DNA of 64,000 nucleotides from Cryptomeria japonica (taxonomy: Eukaryota; Streptophyta; Pinopsida; Cupressales; Cupressaceae): assembly GCF_030272615.1 (NCBI RefSeq), contig NC_081410.1, forward strand, positions 113,833,933 through 113,897,932, in the 5' to 3' direction. Below are positions 36,957 through 48,859 of the stretch, in pieces (within the stretch, counting starts at the first letter, position 1; each line of letters begins with the position of its first letter). Both the position numbers and the translations under genes were made by a program. A model generated the notes under the pieces. It was given only the letters and a program-made list of their open reading frames with translations. It made no database searches and was not told where the DNA came from.

Positions 36957-38912
36957 CGCGTGCGCGCGCATAAATATATATCTATTTTATATACAAAAGA
37001 TTTATGTTTATCTCTTTTTGATAATGAGAATATGGCAGAAATCAATTATAATATGATCGTGAAAATGTAATTATATATATATATATATATATCCAAAATA
37101 TTTTCATCCAAGTTTCTATTTTGGAAATAAAGCAGATATCTAAATTGTGTTTTAAATCTAGTTTTATTTTAGTCATTATATGAATGTATAAATAAAGGTT
37201 TATTTTATTCTTGAGTTCTCAATTCAATCTTACTGTCATTGATTCAATCATGATTGTGGAATTGGAAGAAAAAAATTTAGTTATCATCATTGAAAGATTG
37301 GATTCGAATGAATTTTCATGTTTTGAATTTTGAAATATTGAGAACTAAATGTTAAATTCGAAATAATGAAATATAGGTGTGTTTATAAACTCCTTGGTTT
37401 TATACTGGAATTGTACTCGTTATGTGTGGTTTTATGAGTCTGTGGTATTGGTTTAATTTTCTCCATCATATTTGGATTATCGATTATGTTGCTTTAATTA
37501 TATTTATCTTCCAGAGGCTTGGTCAGTGTTAGAGTTCTTTTGTACAAGTTTTCTCCTAGTTCTTGAATGTTATAGATTGACATCTTGCTAGACTACCTTG
37601 ATAGTCGAGTCTTCAATGTTAGTCATTAGTGTATTGTTTCTTCTTGATATTTAGGATTGAGTGGATTTTTGCATGCTAGATGGTCATTCCTAGCCTATGA
37701 TGTAACTCTCCTCTTGAGAACTTCTCTAGCATGTGATATAAGTCGTGTGATGGTCGGTATCCAGTCACTTTGTGTTTTAGATATCATGGCCATGAATTTA
37801 TTTTGAATCCTAAGTGCAAGTAAGGGGAGTGGCTTCTATTGGGGGACAAGACCCAAAGTGGTTGCCAGGGTAACCCAATGGAAGTTATATAAAACATGTG
37901 ATAACCTAATTAATGAACTTGGGTAGGTAGTTAGATCACACTAAATAAGATAATTCTTTGATTCCTCCTTACCCACAAACGCTTGTACAGGTTTGAGGGT
38001 AAGTGGAGAAGGGCCTAGAATGGCTTCCACCAACCTTGTCTCCTCGAAATATTGGTGTGGTCCACTAGTAAATGTATTGGGGCCGGGGATCAGGAGAGGT
38101 CATCAGGGTAACCCACGATGGGGGTCAGAACCTAGTGAAGATCTATCAGGGTAACCCATAACATCCTATTGACGAAACTCTTCCCTTGCAACCTAGTGGT
38201 AACCTATATCTCTTCCTTCCGTGTATTGCTCTGTTTTTGGAAGTGGATGTTTTCCCATGCTTGTTGCCTTTGTATTTCATGTGTTTCTATGGTATTCTCT
38301 TGTGAACCTTTTTTTTTGTTAAGTTTCATTGATTCCTTGATAGTATGGATATGTTGTTTTTCTAGTGAGTCGTGTTGATACTCTTGTTTATCTTGCTTCC
38401 ACCTAGTGGGTCTGACCGGTACCTCCTAGCATAGGTGGTGGACCTATTTTTGTGCCACATGGTTGGGTGGAGTGTTTTTTGCACCCATTGGGTTTGGATC
38501 TTTCAGCTTCATGTTCGTGTTGGCTCAGAAAAGATTTGAAGAGTATCATCGATGTACCAGATTCATGTATGCTTCCCTACATAAGACTTTTGGAAATTTG
38601 TATATTGAGGATCTATCATTATGAATATGCAATTCTCATGAAAATTCTCGAGAATTGTAACAAGAATCATGTATTCATGTCTTATTCTGTAATATAATTC
38701 ATAGAAGTTCTTTGTTATTATTTGAGTTAGTGTATAACCTTGTGTAGCATCATTATGGGGCCTCAAGGATAGTTATTAAATGATTTATTATGTAATTGTT
38801 TCACTGTATTTTTAGCATTTGTTTATGTTATATTAATTGATTTCAAAAAAAAATCTCACAATTTCTTGTTCATAAATGTTATGTCCTCTAGGCCTCATGG
38901 CATGGCATGACA
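34925..38912 (+). mobile_element. Chromovirus 5' LTR
   Basis: Starts CGTAGTCCCCCTCCC (first base probably decayed from TGTAGTG) and ends GGCATGACA just before the primer site. Contains (TA)n at about 35436 and 37073 and a (TG)n tract at 36895-36948 running into CGCGCG. A 78-codon frame at 35425-35661 is not supported as a gene. Confidence 0.88.
36895..36970. repeat. (TG)n(CG)n microsatellite in the LTR
   Basis: Pure TG repeats pass into alternating CGCGCG. The 3' LTR has (TG)n at the matching place (52344-52410) without the CG part. Confidence 0.95.
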
Positions 38913-38914
38913 CT

Positions 38915-38926
38915 TGGTATCAGAGC
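38915..38926 (+). promoter_or_regulatory. Chromovirus primer binding site
   Basis: TGGTATCAGAGC, two bases inside the LTR end. Matches tRNA-Met. Confidence 0.88.
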
Positions 38927-39051
38927 CTATGTTAAAACACTAGGATCCTCTGGGGCTTACTTGGGTCTCTTTTTGTTGATGATTTGTCTTTTGCGTGCTA
39001 TTTTGATTTTAGTCCTAAACTTGTCCCTTACGTGTTGTGTTGTCCAGAAGG

Positions 39052-40187
39052 ATGTCGAGAGCTCATGGAAGAGGTCATTCTAGAGGCCGAGGTAGGGGAC
39101 GTAGTAGCTGATAGTACCCCCTCTCAGAGTTTCCAAGGGGATTCTAGTTGTCGTGAGCATGAGCAGTCTGGGGAAGCGGGGAATCAGTTGCAGGTGTTAC
39201 TGGAGCAGCTTTTTGACTGCTTGGGTCCTGACTAGGAGAATGGGGCTCGTGAAAGGTCACTAGTAAGGCCGGTTAATGATCTATTAGAATGGGAGATAAA
39301 ATTCATGAGAGATTTGATGAGAACAAACCCTCCTAAATTTCATGGCATCGAAACTTGTTTAGAGGCTGAAAACTGGTTGATTGAGTTGGAACAATGTTTT
39401 TCTATGCACCCCTTCAGCACCTATATGGAGGCTAGATGTGCAATCTTGCATCTGAGGAACTTTGCATCCACTTGGTGGTAGTTGGAAGAACAAAAGCTTC
39501 ACCTGGAAATTAATACTATCTCTTGGGAGTTATTTGTGGAACATTTTTGGACACAGATCCTATTAGATCATTAGATGCAACGCAGAGTAGATGGTATCCA
39601 TGATTTGCACCAACTATCCATGTTAGTAGAACAATATGAGTGTCATTTTAACAAACTCAAGAGATATTTCGAGATAGGAGATGATGAGACTATGTTAGTG
39701 CAACATTTTTTTAGGGATCTCAATGATCATATCAGTGGTGATGTGCAGGTTTCCGAACCAAAAACAATGGAATCTGTAGTTAAGAAAGCCCGTTTGGTAG
39801 AGGAGAAACTTGCTAGGACTCATGGGTCTCACTCAGGAGGGAAGTATGATAATACTTTAGCTGGTGGAGAGGGTTCTAGAGTAGCTCAGTATCAGGGAGT
39901 CGGATCTTTCCGAGGACAGCAGCAGCAACCGAAGCATAAGAATACTTATCATCGGTAGTCTAAGGGTATTCCTTCTTGGAAGAACAAGAATTGGAAGTGG
40001 AATAGATGTGACCGCAATGACCAAACCTCTCACAATACTCAGGATAAAGCTAGCAGAGGTGTTCATCAGCAGTCGAGTGCACTTGCTAGAGGTGGCAGGG
40101 GTAATGACCATGGGACAGGATGTTTCTTCTATGGGCAGCAGGGTCACATTGCTAGGTATTGCCCTCAAAAGGGTAATCAGGGATCCA
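39052..40187 (+). pseudogene. Ty3/Gypsy gag, interrupted
   Basis: Starts at ATG 39052 with an Arg/Gly-rich opening (MSRAHGRGHSRGRGRGR), then the retrotransposon gag fold: NPPKFHGIETCLEAENWL, a WW motif at about 39475, and 39575-39958 ending in a Gly/Gln-rich stretch. Near 40100-40170 lies a zinc knuckle CFFYGQQGHIARYC whose second cysteine has become tyrosine. Gag makes the particle and binds RNA through the knuckle. There are several in-frame stops; the Copia insertion follows right after the knuckle. Confidence 0.86.
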
Positions 40188-40192
40188 GTTAC
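40188..40192 (+). other. Target-site duplication, left copy
   Basis: GTTAC, repeated exactly at 46803-46807 on the other side of the nested Copia element. Confidence 0.93.
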
Positions 40193-40853
40193 TGTTAAAT
40201 TCTATGAGAAGCAAGAATCGAGCCAGGATCTGATGTTGGTCATAGATCACATGCAACTCCAAGAAATGGATGATCGAAGATAAAAATAGCTGAATGAAGA
40301 TAAATCTGATATGAGAGAAAAATAGAGATAAAGAAGAGAATTTAGAGAAGACTCTCACCGAGCTATCACTTAACTAGTGAAGGTGAGAGTATATTGCTTA
40401 TTATATAGAAAAATAATAGCATATACAACCAAGAGGTGCATTAACTCCCACCTCCATAAAAAGTGGGAAGTTTTACCTACTACCCCATAAAAGGTGGGAG
40501 GTTTTTACCTACTTGGTAAATGTCAAAACATGTGGCATAACCTCCTTACATGAAAACAAAAAAGGAGTTATAAGAGGTGGCACATAAGGCCAAAAGAGGG
40601 TGAGAAACCCAACTACCCCATAACCCACTTAGGAAATGACAAAATAGTGGTTATCAAAGGTGGCACAACAAGCCAAAAGAGGGTGTGTAACTCAACTACC
40701 CATGTGAGGTGGAGAGTTACACATGTAGCTAATGTATTCCACCATGTGTCCTCATATTAACCACACCTAATAACCTAAGCAAGCTTAATAATATATGTGT
40801 AGGAAAAATAAATACCCCCTAACATAAGGAAAATAAAAAAACCTACACTAACA
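40193..40853 (-). mobile_element. 3' LTR of nested Copia
   Basis: 661 bp, TGTTAAATTCTATGAG to CCTACACTAACA on the plus strand. It contains repeated CCCACCTCC/GGTGGGAGG segments that can pair within the LTR. Confidence 0.95.
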
Positions 40854-40864
40854 CCCCCCTTAAG
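40854..40864 (-). promoter_or_regulatory. Polypurine tract of nested Copia
   Basis: CCCCCCTTAAG on plus, i.e. CTTAAGGGGGG on the coding strand, directly joins the LTR. Confidence 0.9.
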
Positions 40865-41006
40865 CATAGCTTAGGTGGGTGAAAAGATGGGTCCTGGCAA
40901 ATGAGGCCATGTTAGGTACCCATGTACATAAATATCCCCCCCAAAAGAAGAAGCCCCCCCATAAGAGGAATAGACCCCCCTAAATAGAGAGAGAAAGAAT
41001 GAAGGA

Positions 41007-44000
41007 CTAAGAAGCCCCTCCTGAAATAGACACCTTTTGCATCCCAAGCAAAGATCGCAAATGAAGGAACATGCTTTTAGTGAAAGGTTTGGTGAAGATG
41101 TCCGCAGTTTCCTCCGATGTAGAACAATACTTAAGATCAATGATGCCTTCCTGAATGAGATCCCGAATATAGTGCATATGTATCTCAATGTGTTTCGTCC
41201 TCTGATGATGAACTGGATTTCTTGAGATCTGTATAGCACTCTGATTATCACAAAAGATGATGGTAGGCTTTCTAACTGGAATACCAAACTCAGTAAGAAT
41301 ATTTTGAAGCCAAATAGCCTCAATGGTGGCATTGACTGCCCCTCGATACTCGGCCTCTGTCGATGAAAGAGAAATTGCAGACTGCTTCTTGCTCGACCAA
41401 CAAACTGGACCAGAACCAAGTGAGAAGCAATACCCAGAAGTAGACTTGCGATCCTGAGAATCACCTGCCCAATCTGAATCCGTATATCCTACCAAGTCAA
41501 TATCCACACCTGCTACATACTGAATTCCATAATTGTGAGTACCCTGAATGTAGTGGAGGATCCATTTAGCTACTTTCCAATGCAACTCATGTGGCTCCTG
41601 CATGAATCTAGAGACCATGCCCACAGCATAAGAAATGTCGGGTCTCATATGAGTCAAATAAATGAGGCTTCCAACAAGCTGTCGATATAAAGTGCCATCA
41701 ACCAAGGGTGAAGAGCACTTAGCCTCAAGTTTGACTCCTGACAAAAATGGAGTAGGTGCAGGCTTACAATCAGCCATGTGAAATCTGGAGAGCATATCAA
41801 GTGCATACTTGGGTTGTCCAAGGAAGATTCTTGAAGATGATTGAGTGATCTCAATTCCCAAGAAGTAATGCAAAAGACCCAAGTCTGACATCAAAAATCT
41901 ATCATGTAAAGCAATTTTCACTGCTTTGATGGTGGATGAGTGACTCCTTGTGAGTAACAAGTCATCAACATAGAGAACTAGAAATGTGAGAGTTTCATCC
42001 TGTTGCAGAATGTATACGTTCGGATCAGAATGGCACCGAGTGAAACCAACTGTCAGAAGAAATAAGTCCATCTTGGCATACCAAGCTCAAGGAGCCTGTT
42101 TGAGGCCATAGAGAGACTTTCGAAGTCGACACACAAGTGAAGGATCCTAAACAAACCCCTGTGGTTGCTCCATGTAGATTTCCTCCTAAAGGTCACCATG
42201 AAGAAATGCACTCTTCACATCCATCTGATGAACTTCCCAACGATGGGCTGCAGCTATAGCAAGAACAAGTCGGATGGAATTCATCTTAGCAACTGGAGCA
42301 AAATTCTTAGAGTAATCAACCCCTGAAACTTGGGAAAAACCTTTTGCTACCAAGGGAGCCTTATACTTATCAACTGACCCATCCACTGCAAATTTTGTTC
42401 GATAGATCCACTTGCATCGAACAAGTTTCCTTCCCTTAGGAAGAGGAACTAAATCCCATGTGTGATTCCTTTCCAAGGAATTGAACTCTTCTTGCATTGC
42501 AGCATCCCACTCAGGAACACTTGAAGCTTCTCGAAAGGACTGTGGATCAGAAGCTGAAGCAATGAAGAGATGCGGAGCTTGCTGAAATTGTGACCTTGTT
42601 CTTCTAGTATCTAATGGATCACTAAGCCAATCTCTTGCTGACTCAAAAGTTTGTCGAGCCCAAAGAGGCACTGAGGCTGGAGAGTCTGGGGGAGAATCAT
42701 CAGCCTCTGAATGATGACTATGAGAGGAATGTGAATCCTCATCATCACTATCACCATCTGAAGTAGAGGAAGAAGACTCCTCATCAAGATTAGGAGGATT
42801 AAGATCCTCTGAAGAACTGTCATCATAATGCAATTTCTCCAATGTGATAGTGGATGAAGAGGTGGTATGAGAAGAACTAGAAGAACTCTCCTCAAAATGA
42901 ACACTCCTCTCAATGAACAACTCATGAGTAGTGGGATGGAGAAGCCTATACCCTTTGACATCATCTGGATATCCAACAACTATGCAAGGCTTACTCTGCG
43001 GATCCATAGCCTTGCATTTTTCAGCTGGAATGTGGGCCCATGCAAGAGAACCAAACACTCTAAAGTGTTTAACTGTGGGTTTTCGACCAGTCCAAGCTTG
43101 AAAGGGAGTTACCCCCTTCAGAGCTTTATGAGGAACTCGGTTCTGGATGTAACACGCACAGTTGATGGCCTCTACCCAATACTGAGGTGCCAAAGACTTG
43201 GAGTGAATCATACAATTAGCCATCTCCTTCAAGGACCTATTCTTTCGTTCTGCTACACCATTTTGTTGAGGACTGTATGGAACTATGTGCTGCATGTTGA
43301 TACCTTCTGAAGCACAAAACTGTTCAAACTGATTATTAACATATTCACCCCCATTATCTGTATGCAGAATCTTGATGAACTTCCAAGATTGTTTCTCTGC
43401 AAAGGCTTTGAAATCTAGAAAATTTTCAAAGACTTCAGACTTTTGTTTGAGAAAGTAAACCCATGTATATCTGGAAAAGTCATCAATAAATGTCAAGACA
43501 TATCTAGCCTTGCTGAAGGATGGTTGTGGAAATGGTCCTGCCAAGTCACTATGTACCAACTCCAATAGTTGTGTAGCTCTCCAAGCTTTACCTTTATCAT
43601 ACTTCTCCTCTGGATGCTTACCAAGAATGCACCCCTGGCAAACTCCATCAGAAAATAGAATAGAAGGCAACCCTGAAACCATTTCTTGTTGACTGAGTTG
43701 TTGCAAGTAATGGTAGTTCAAGTGGCCAAACCATTCATGCCACAAACAACTCACCTCATCTGCATGAGTGAGTAAAACTATCGAAGGAGAGTCAAGAACA
43801 AAGTGAGAAAACTGATATAATCTAGAATGATGATCTGCTTTTCCCACTGCAACAGTAGACCCATTATGCATTTTTCTGATTACCACTGCATCTGGTGTGA
43901 ACTGAACTCGCTTGCCAGAACCAGTGTGAGTGATCTGATAAATAGATAGGAGATTAGTTGATAAAGATGGAACACAAAGGACATCTTGAAATGTTCCTTC

Positions 44001-44240
44001 ACCCACATCAACAGACCCTCTCCCATGCACTTCAACAGGAGTGTCATCACCCATTAGGATGGAAGGCATAGAACATGGCTCTAAAGATGTGAAATCATCT
44101 TCTAAAGAAGCCATGTGGTGTGAAGCACCTGAATCAATTATCCAAGAATTTGGTTGTGAAGCAATAGCAACTAGGGCCTTACCCTTTCCTTTCCCCTTAC
44201 TCTTATCTATGTCCTTAGAAGATCCTTCTGATGAACTCTA
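41007..44240 (-). pseudogene. Copia pol: protease, integrase, RT, RNase H
   Basis: The protease motif WIIDSGASHHM is just before 44114. Then come the pre-integrase GHLNYHYLQQLSQ...CQGCILGK, the integrase core (LVHSDLAGPF, LHTDNGGEYV, SPQQNGVAERKNRS) and a Ser/Asp/Glu-rich linker near 42650-42900. RT follows with WDLVPLPKGRKLVRCKWIY and YVDDLLLTRS, then RNase H with YTDSDWAGDSQDRKSTSGY, STEAEYRGAVNA and FCDNQSAI, and the natural stop at 41007. Four in-frame stops remain in this part: TAG at 44238, 42186 and 42147 and TGA at 42087. YKAPLVAKG has Pro where the family has Arg. All catalytic motifs are otherwise present. Confidence 0.94.
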
Positions 44241-45138
44241 TTTGACTAAATCAGGAACCTTGATATTATTCTTTTCAAGAAGATTTGAAAGGTGATCAAT
44301 TTGTTTCTTTAAACACTTATGTTCATCATGACCAGGCCTCTTACAATAAGAACACTTGACCTTCTCCTTCTTAGGTTGTTCACCTTTTGATGAAGAGGTC
44401 TCATTGTCTGCTTTTGAAATAGCAGATTTCTGATCTTTCTTCTTCTCTCCTTGGTTCTTTTGTTTCTTATCTTGCTTACTAGACCCTTTCTATTCTTTTG
44501 TGCCTTGATTTACAACTAAGGCATGTGACTTAGAGGGATTTATTGTACCCATTTGAACCAATTTGTCCTGCTCCCTAGTGAGTTCTGCAGCAAAATCATC
44601 TAAAGAAGGCATTTTGAATGTGGTACCTAGGGCACATTTAGTAGCATAGAATGTAGAAACAAACACTGAATAGTTAGGACCAGGCTTAGAAAGAATACTC
44701 AAGATCAGTTGCTTATCATCTTTCTTAGTTCCACACTGTTCCAACTGCAATCTTATAGACTTAAGTTTAGTGAAGAAGTCTTGTATAGTACCAAAATTGG
44801 TTGGATTCAACCCTATGAGTTCATTCTCCAATTGATGACCTCTTAGTTCATCCTTCTTACCAAAGAGGTTTCCCAAAGTAGTCCATACTGCATTTGGTGT
44901 AGTAGCAGATTCAATGTGAAAAAGAAGGTCAGGAGAGAATGACATGCACAATGTACCAAAAGCTTCATCATATTTATTAAACCATTTAATCTTTTCTACA
45001 ACATCTTGAGGTTCAGTTTCAAGTCACATAGTAACACGATGATATCCATGTCTTTTCAGATATATTATCATCTTAGATTTCCATTCAAAGTAATTATACG
45101 GTGTTAAAAGTGGAACTGTAGATGCATCTATGATAGCA
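44241..45138 (-). pseudogene. Copia gag
   Basis: Reads in the same frame as pol. The N-terminal block VPLLTPYNYFEWKSKM is followed by a UBN2-type capsid (LENELIGLNPTNFGT, LKSIRLQLEQCG, ILSILSKPGPNYSVFVS, FAAELTREQDKL), a Lys-rich linker and the CCHC knuckle CSYCKRPGHDEHKC at about 44310-44350. Stops: TGA at 45024 and TAG at 44490. The true start codon is not obvious; the in-frame sequence continues upstream without a clear ATG near the conserved SAIIDAS opening. Confidence 0.9.
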
Positions 45139-46123
45139 GAAAAGAAGATTGCAAAGAGTCAAGAAGAGTGCAAGAAAGAAGACACAAGAGACACCCCCCC
45201 TTTTCACTAGTCTTTGAAATCACCCCCCCCAAATATTACAAGGTTGGCACTTTATAATTAATGCATTTACAAGGCTTTTATCAGATTACAATGCTTTCTA
45301 AGGCTTTAATGGTCAAAATAGAAAGTTTAAATACATATAAATTTAACACAAAATCTGAAAAAATTATCCTTATAGCTGCTCAATGTATCTTAATACCTTT
45401 CCAACAACTATTCATTTTTGTAAAATAGAGTTGTGAGAAGAAAGATATGATCTATAGAAGGGAAAAACAACATGCAGCTGATTCAACCTACAATATCTTA
45501 CAAAGAAGGGTAGAATATTTCAATAAGACCTGCAATTATGAAGAGTGCTCATTTCCATCTTTCCGTCAAGTGCTCATTTGCAAAAAACTGACACCCGAGG
45601 CAAAAGTTATGCAACTTTTAAGAAAGGTTGCTGAATTTCCCTGATAGAAAAACGGCTTAAGCCTTGTTGAAACTCGATTTCTGCAAAAATTATTAATTTT
45701 CTAGAAAAATTATTAATTTTTTAGAAATTTTTTTTTCTAAAAATGAACGGAGGTTAGAACACTAGAGCCGAAATAAAAACAGCTCTAGTAAAATATTTCA
45801 CTCTAATTTTTTTTACTGTGTTCTCCAAACTCTGAATTTGGTGAAATAAAAGTCACTTATGATTTTCACAAGCCTTCTGGACACTCTGGAAATGCTAAAG
45901 AAGCCTCCAATATTACCAAAAATGTTGCAATCACCCAGATCTCAAAGAACACATATATAAAACCAGATTTAACTAGAAGCTTATTTTCCTTTAAACTGTT
46001 CTGATTCTCCAGATCACACGAAAATGCAGGAGAAGAGCATACTTGGTTTTTAAGAAAAATATTAGCTATCTAACAATCTCAAATCTCTCAAATAAATCAG
46101 AAAAGCAATGAGCTATACTAGAC
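45139..46123 (-). other. 5' leader of nested Copia
   Basis: Untranslated leader between the 5' LTR and gag, about 1 kb. It has no coding region. Short plus-strand ORFs here (for example 45447-45644) have no support. Confidence 0.7.
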
Positions 46124-46125
46124 AA

Positions 46126-46141
46126 CATGGCTCTAATACCA
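46126..46141 (-). promoter_or_regulatory. Primer binding site of nested Copia
   Basis: On the coding strand it reads TGGTATTAGAGCCATG, one base off the common tRNA-Met primer site, directly next to the LTR end. Confidence 0.9.
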
Positions 46142-46802
46142 TGTTAAATTCTATGAGTAGCAAGAATTGAGCCAGGATCTGATGTCGGTCATAGATCACA
46201 TGCAACTCCAAGCAACGGATGATTGAAGATCAAAATAGCTGAATGAAGATAAATCTGATATGAGAGAAAAATAGAGATAAAGAAGAGAATTTAGAGAAGA
46301 CTCTCACCGAACTATCACTTAACTAGTGAAGGTGAGAGTATATTGCTTATTATATAGAAAAATAATAGCATATACAACCAAGAAATGCATTAACTCCCAC
46401 CTCCATAAAAAGTGGGAGGTTTTACCTACTACCCCATAAAAGGTGGGAGGTTTTTACCTACTTGGTAAATGTCAAAACATGTGGCATAACCTCCTTACAT
46501 GAAAACAAAAAAGGAGTTATAAGAGGTGGCACATAAGGCCAAAAGAGGGTGAGAAACCCAACTACACCATAACCCACTTAGGAAATGACAAAATAGTGGT
46601 TATGAGAGGTGGCACAACAAGCCAAAAGAGGGTGTGTAACTCAACTACCCATGTGAGGTGGAGAGTTACACATGTAGCTAATGTATTCCACCACATGTCC
46701 TCATATTAACCACACCTAATAACCTAAGCAAGCTTAATAATATATGTGTAGGAAAAATAAATACCCCCTAACATAAGGAAAATAAAAAAACATACACTAA
46801 CA
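46142..46802 (-). mobile_element. 5' LTR of nested Copia
   Basis: 661 bp, same length as the 3' LTR and almost identical to it. Confidence 0.95.
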
Positions 46803-46807
46803 GTTAC
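46803..46807 (+). other. Target-site duplication, right copy
   Basis: GTTAC, exact match to 40188-40192. Confidence 0.93.
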
Positions 46808-46879
46808 ATATCAGCTACTTGAGAGCCTACAGTTGGGGATGTCGGTAGGAGCTATAGGGTACATGTAGCAATGGACAAC

Positions 46880-47240
46880 CTTCAAGCTGAACATTAGAGC
46901 ACTGTTGTGGAAATTTCAAGTGTGTTACATGGTAAATCTATTTTTGTTTTGTTTGATTCCAGAGCAACTGATTCTTTTATATCATCTACTTTTGTTAAGA
47001 GATATAGACTAGCAGCAATAGAGCAGGGTGTTAGGTGACAAGTAGAGTTATCCTCTGGGGTTAAGGTCACAATAGAAACCTTGGTTCATGGATGTGAATT
47101 GCAGATTGGTAAACTACATACCTCTGCGGACCTACGTATCATGCCTTTGGGTTATTATGTTATCATTTTAAGCATGGATTAGCTGTCAAACAACCATGCA
47201 GTCATAAATTTCTAGAATAAAATAGAATGCTCTGGGAATT
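46880..47240 (+). pseudogene. Ty3/Gypsy protease
   Basis: VLFDSRATDSFIS at about 46950-46990 corresponds to the active-site block usually read as LFDSGATHSFIS, with Gly changed to Arg. Downstream blocks IETLVHGCELQIG, ADLRIMPLGYYVIILSMD and NHAVINF match the normal order. Stops occur at about 47035, 47180 and 47213. Confidence 0.82.
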
Positions 47241-47339
47241 TAGTGGAAGTGGTTGGCGTATATAGACATTTTTCTCTATGCTTAATTTTTCCTATGCAGT
47301 TGAATCATTGTATGCACCAAGTGTATCGTTTATTTTCTA

Positions 47340-48330
47340 TGTCTATGAGTGACTTGGAGATGGATGAAATTCAAGAGGTATCACTTGATGATCATCCCTT
47401 GCTTAGAGAGTTTGCAGATGTTTTTCCAAGTGAGATACCGGGTATGCCTCCTAAGAGGGACATAGATTTCAAAATTTATTTAGTGTCCGGAGTTGAACCT
47501 ATCTCACGTACTCCATATTGGATGACAACTCGGGAGGTTGAAGAGCTTCGAACTCAATTTGAGGACCTATTAGTGAAAGGGTTTATCTGACCTAGTGTTT
47601 CTCCTTGGGGAGAACTTGTTATATTTGTTAAAAATAAGGATGGGTCTCTCCACTTTGCATTGATTACCGGCAGTTGAAAGAATTGATAATGAAGAACCGT
47701 TATCCACTGTCGAGGATTGATGACTTGTTTAATCAAATTAAGGGGGCAAAGATATTTTCTAAGATTGATTAGAAATCAGGGTATCACCAGTTGAGGATCA
47801 TGGAGGCAGATATCCATAAGACATCTTTCCACACTCGATACAGCCATTATGAGTTCACCATTGTGCCTTTCTAGTTGACTAATGCATCATCTATATTCAT
47901 GAGCCTTATGAATGGCATACTCAGGACATATTTGGACAGATTCGTCCTTCTATTCCTCGATAACATATTGATTTATTTCAAAACCATGGAGGAGCATGAA
48001 GAGCATCTAAGGTAGGTATTGCAGTGTCTGAGGGAGAACTAGTTGTATGCAAATATAGCAGAGTGTGAATTCTTTAAGACCGAGATCAAGTATCTTGGGC
48101 ACGTCATTTCTGGAGAAGATATTGCAGTGGATCCTTCAAAGATCCAAGTGATTCTCAAGTGGCCTGCACCTACAAATGTATCTAAGGTTCATAGCTTTAC
48201 AAGTTTAGTAGGTTATTATCAGAGGTTTTTTTAGGGGTTCTCTAGGATTTCTCATCCCATCACTTCCCTGTAGAGAAAGGAGAATAAATTTGTTTGGTCT
48301 AAAAAGTGTCAGGAAGCCTTCTAGATTCTC
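47340..48330 (+). pseudogene. Ty3/Gypsy reverse transcriptase
   Basis: FADVFPSEIPGMPPKRDIDF opens the domain. Then come [61 protein letters not shown] and [17 protein letters not shown], with the active site [13 protein letters not shown] (FLDN instead of the usual YxDD). NIAECEFFKTEIKYLGHVIS and VGYYQRFF close it. Most stops sit where the family has Gln or Trp. The changed active site alone would disable the enzyme. Confidence 0.88.
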
Positions 48331-48810
48331 AAGGAGAAGTTTACCAGTGTGCATTTTTTAGTAGTTCCCGATCCATCTAGTGATTTCTTAGTTTGTACAG
48401 ATGCATCTTTGGAAGGTTTATGTACAACACTAATGCAAGATGGGAGAGTGATCACTTATGAGTCCCGTAAACTTAAGAACCATGAGCTCAATTATCCTAT
48501 GCATGATTTGTAATTGGCCATTGTAGTGCATGCTTTGGTTTGATGGAGACACTTTCTTTTGGAGTATCGGTTTGAGTTGCACATAGATCATCGCGGTTTG
48601 CAATAAATATTTAGGTAGTTGAACCTAAATGCTAGGCAAAGGAGATGGATGGAATTTCTCTATGAGTATGATTTTGAGAGTAAATATATTCAAGGAAAGG
48701 AGAAAGTAGTGGCGGATTCTCTTAGTCATTATCGACATGAGATTTCAACAGTTACCTTGGAGGTGGATTTGAGAGGACGTATTTTGCCAGCATTCCCTAC
48801 AAACACCTAG
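48331..48810 (+). pseudogene. Ty3/Gypsy RNase H
   Basis: Reads through VPDPSSDFLVCTDASLEGL, YESRKLKNHELNYPMHDL, HFLLEYRFELHIDH and MEFLYEYDFESKYIQGKEKV with VADSLSH. Block order is normal; stops fall at about 48513, 48540 and 48605. Confidence 0.85.
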
Positions 48811-48859
48811 TATTAGGAATTTTTCTCGAAGGTGGAGTTTGGTAGATCTTTGGAGAGGA

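Larger units (their letters stand above)
40193..46802 (-). mobile_element. Nested, nearly complete Ty1/Copia retrotransposon
   Basis: 6,610 bp with 661-bp LTRs at both ends, GTTAC target-site duplication, primer site, polypurine tract and a full gag-pol frame on the minus strand. Comparing the LTRs by eye gives about 16 mismatches in 661 bases, about 2.4 percent, making it the youngest datable insertion here. It lies inside the chromovirus just after its gag zinc knuckle. All of gag-pol is in a single frame with six premature stops and no frameshift found. Confidence 0.96.

Noticed and set aside
39857-40168. Minus-strand ORF over the chromovirus gag
   Set aside because: Shadow of the gag end and zinc-knuckle region.
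40871-41464. 197-codon minus-strand ORF
   Set aside because: Overlaps the RNase H end of Copia pol in another frame; hydrophobic with no family features.
42611-43310. ORFs opposite or out of frame with Copia pol (minus 42611-42979, plus 42867-43310)
   Set aside because: Shadows of the pol frame, without motifs of their own.
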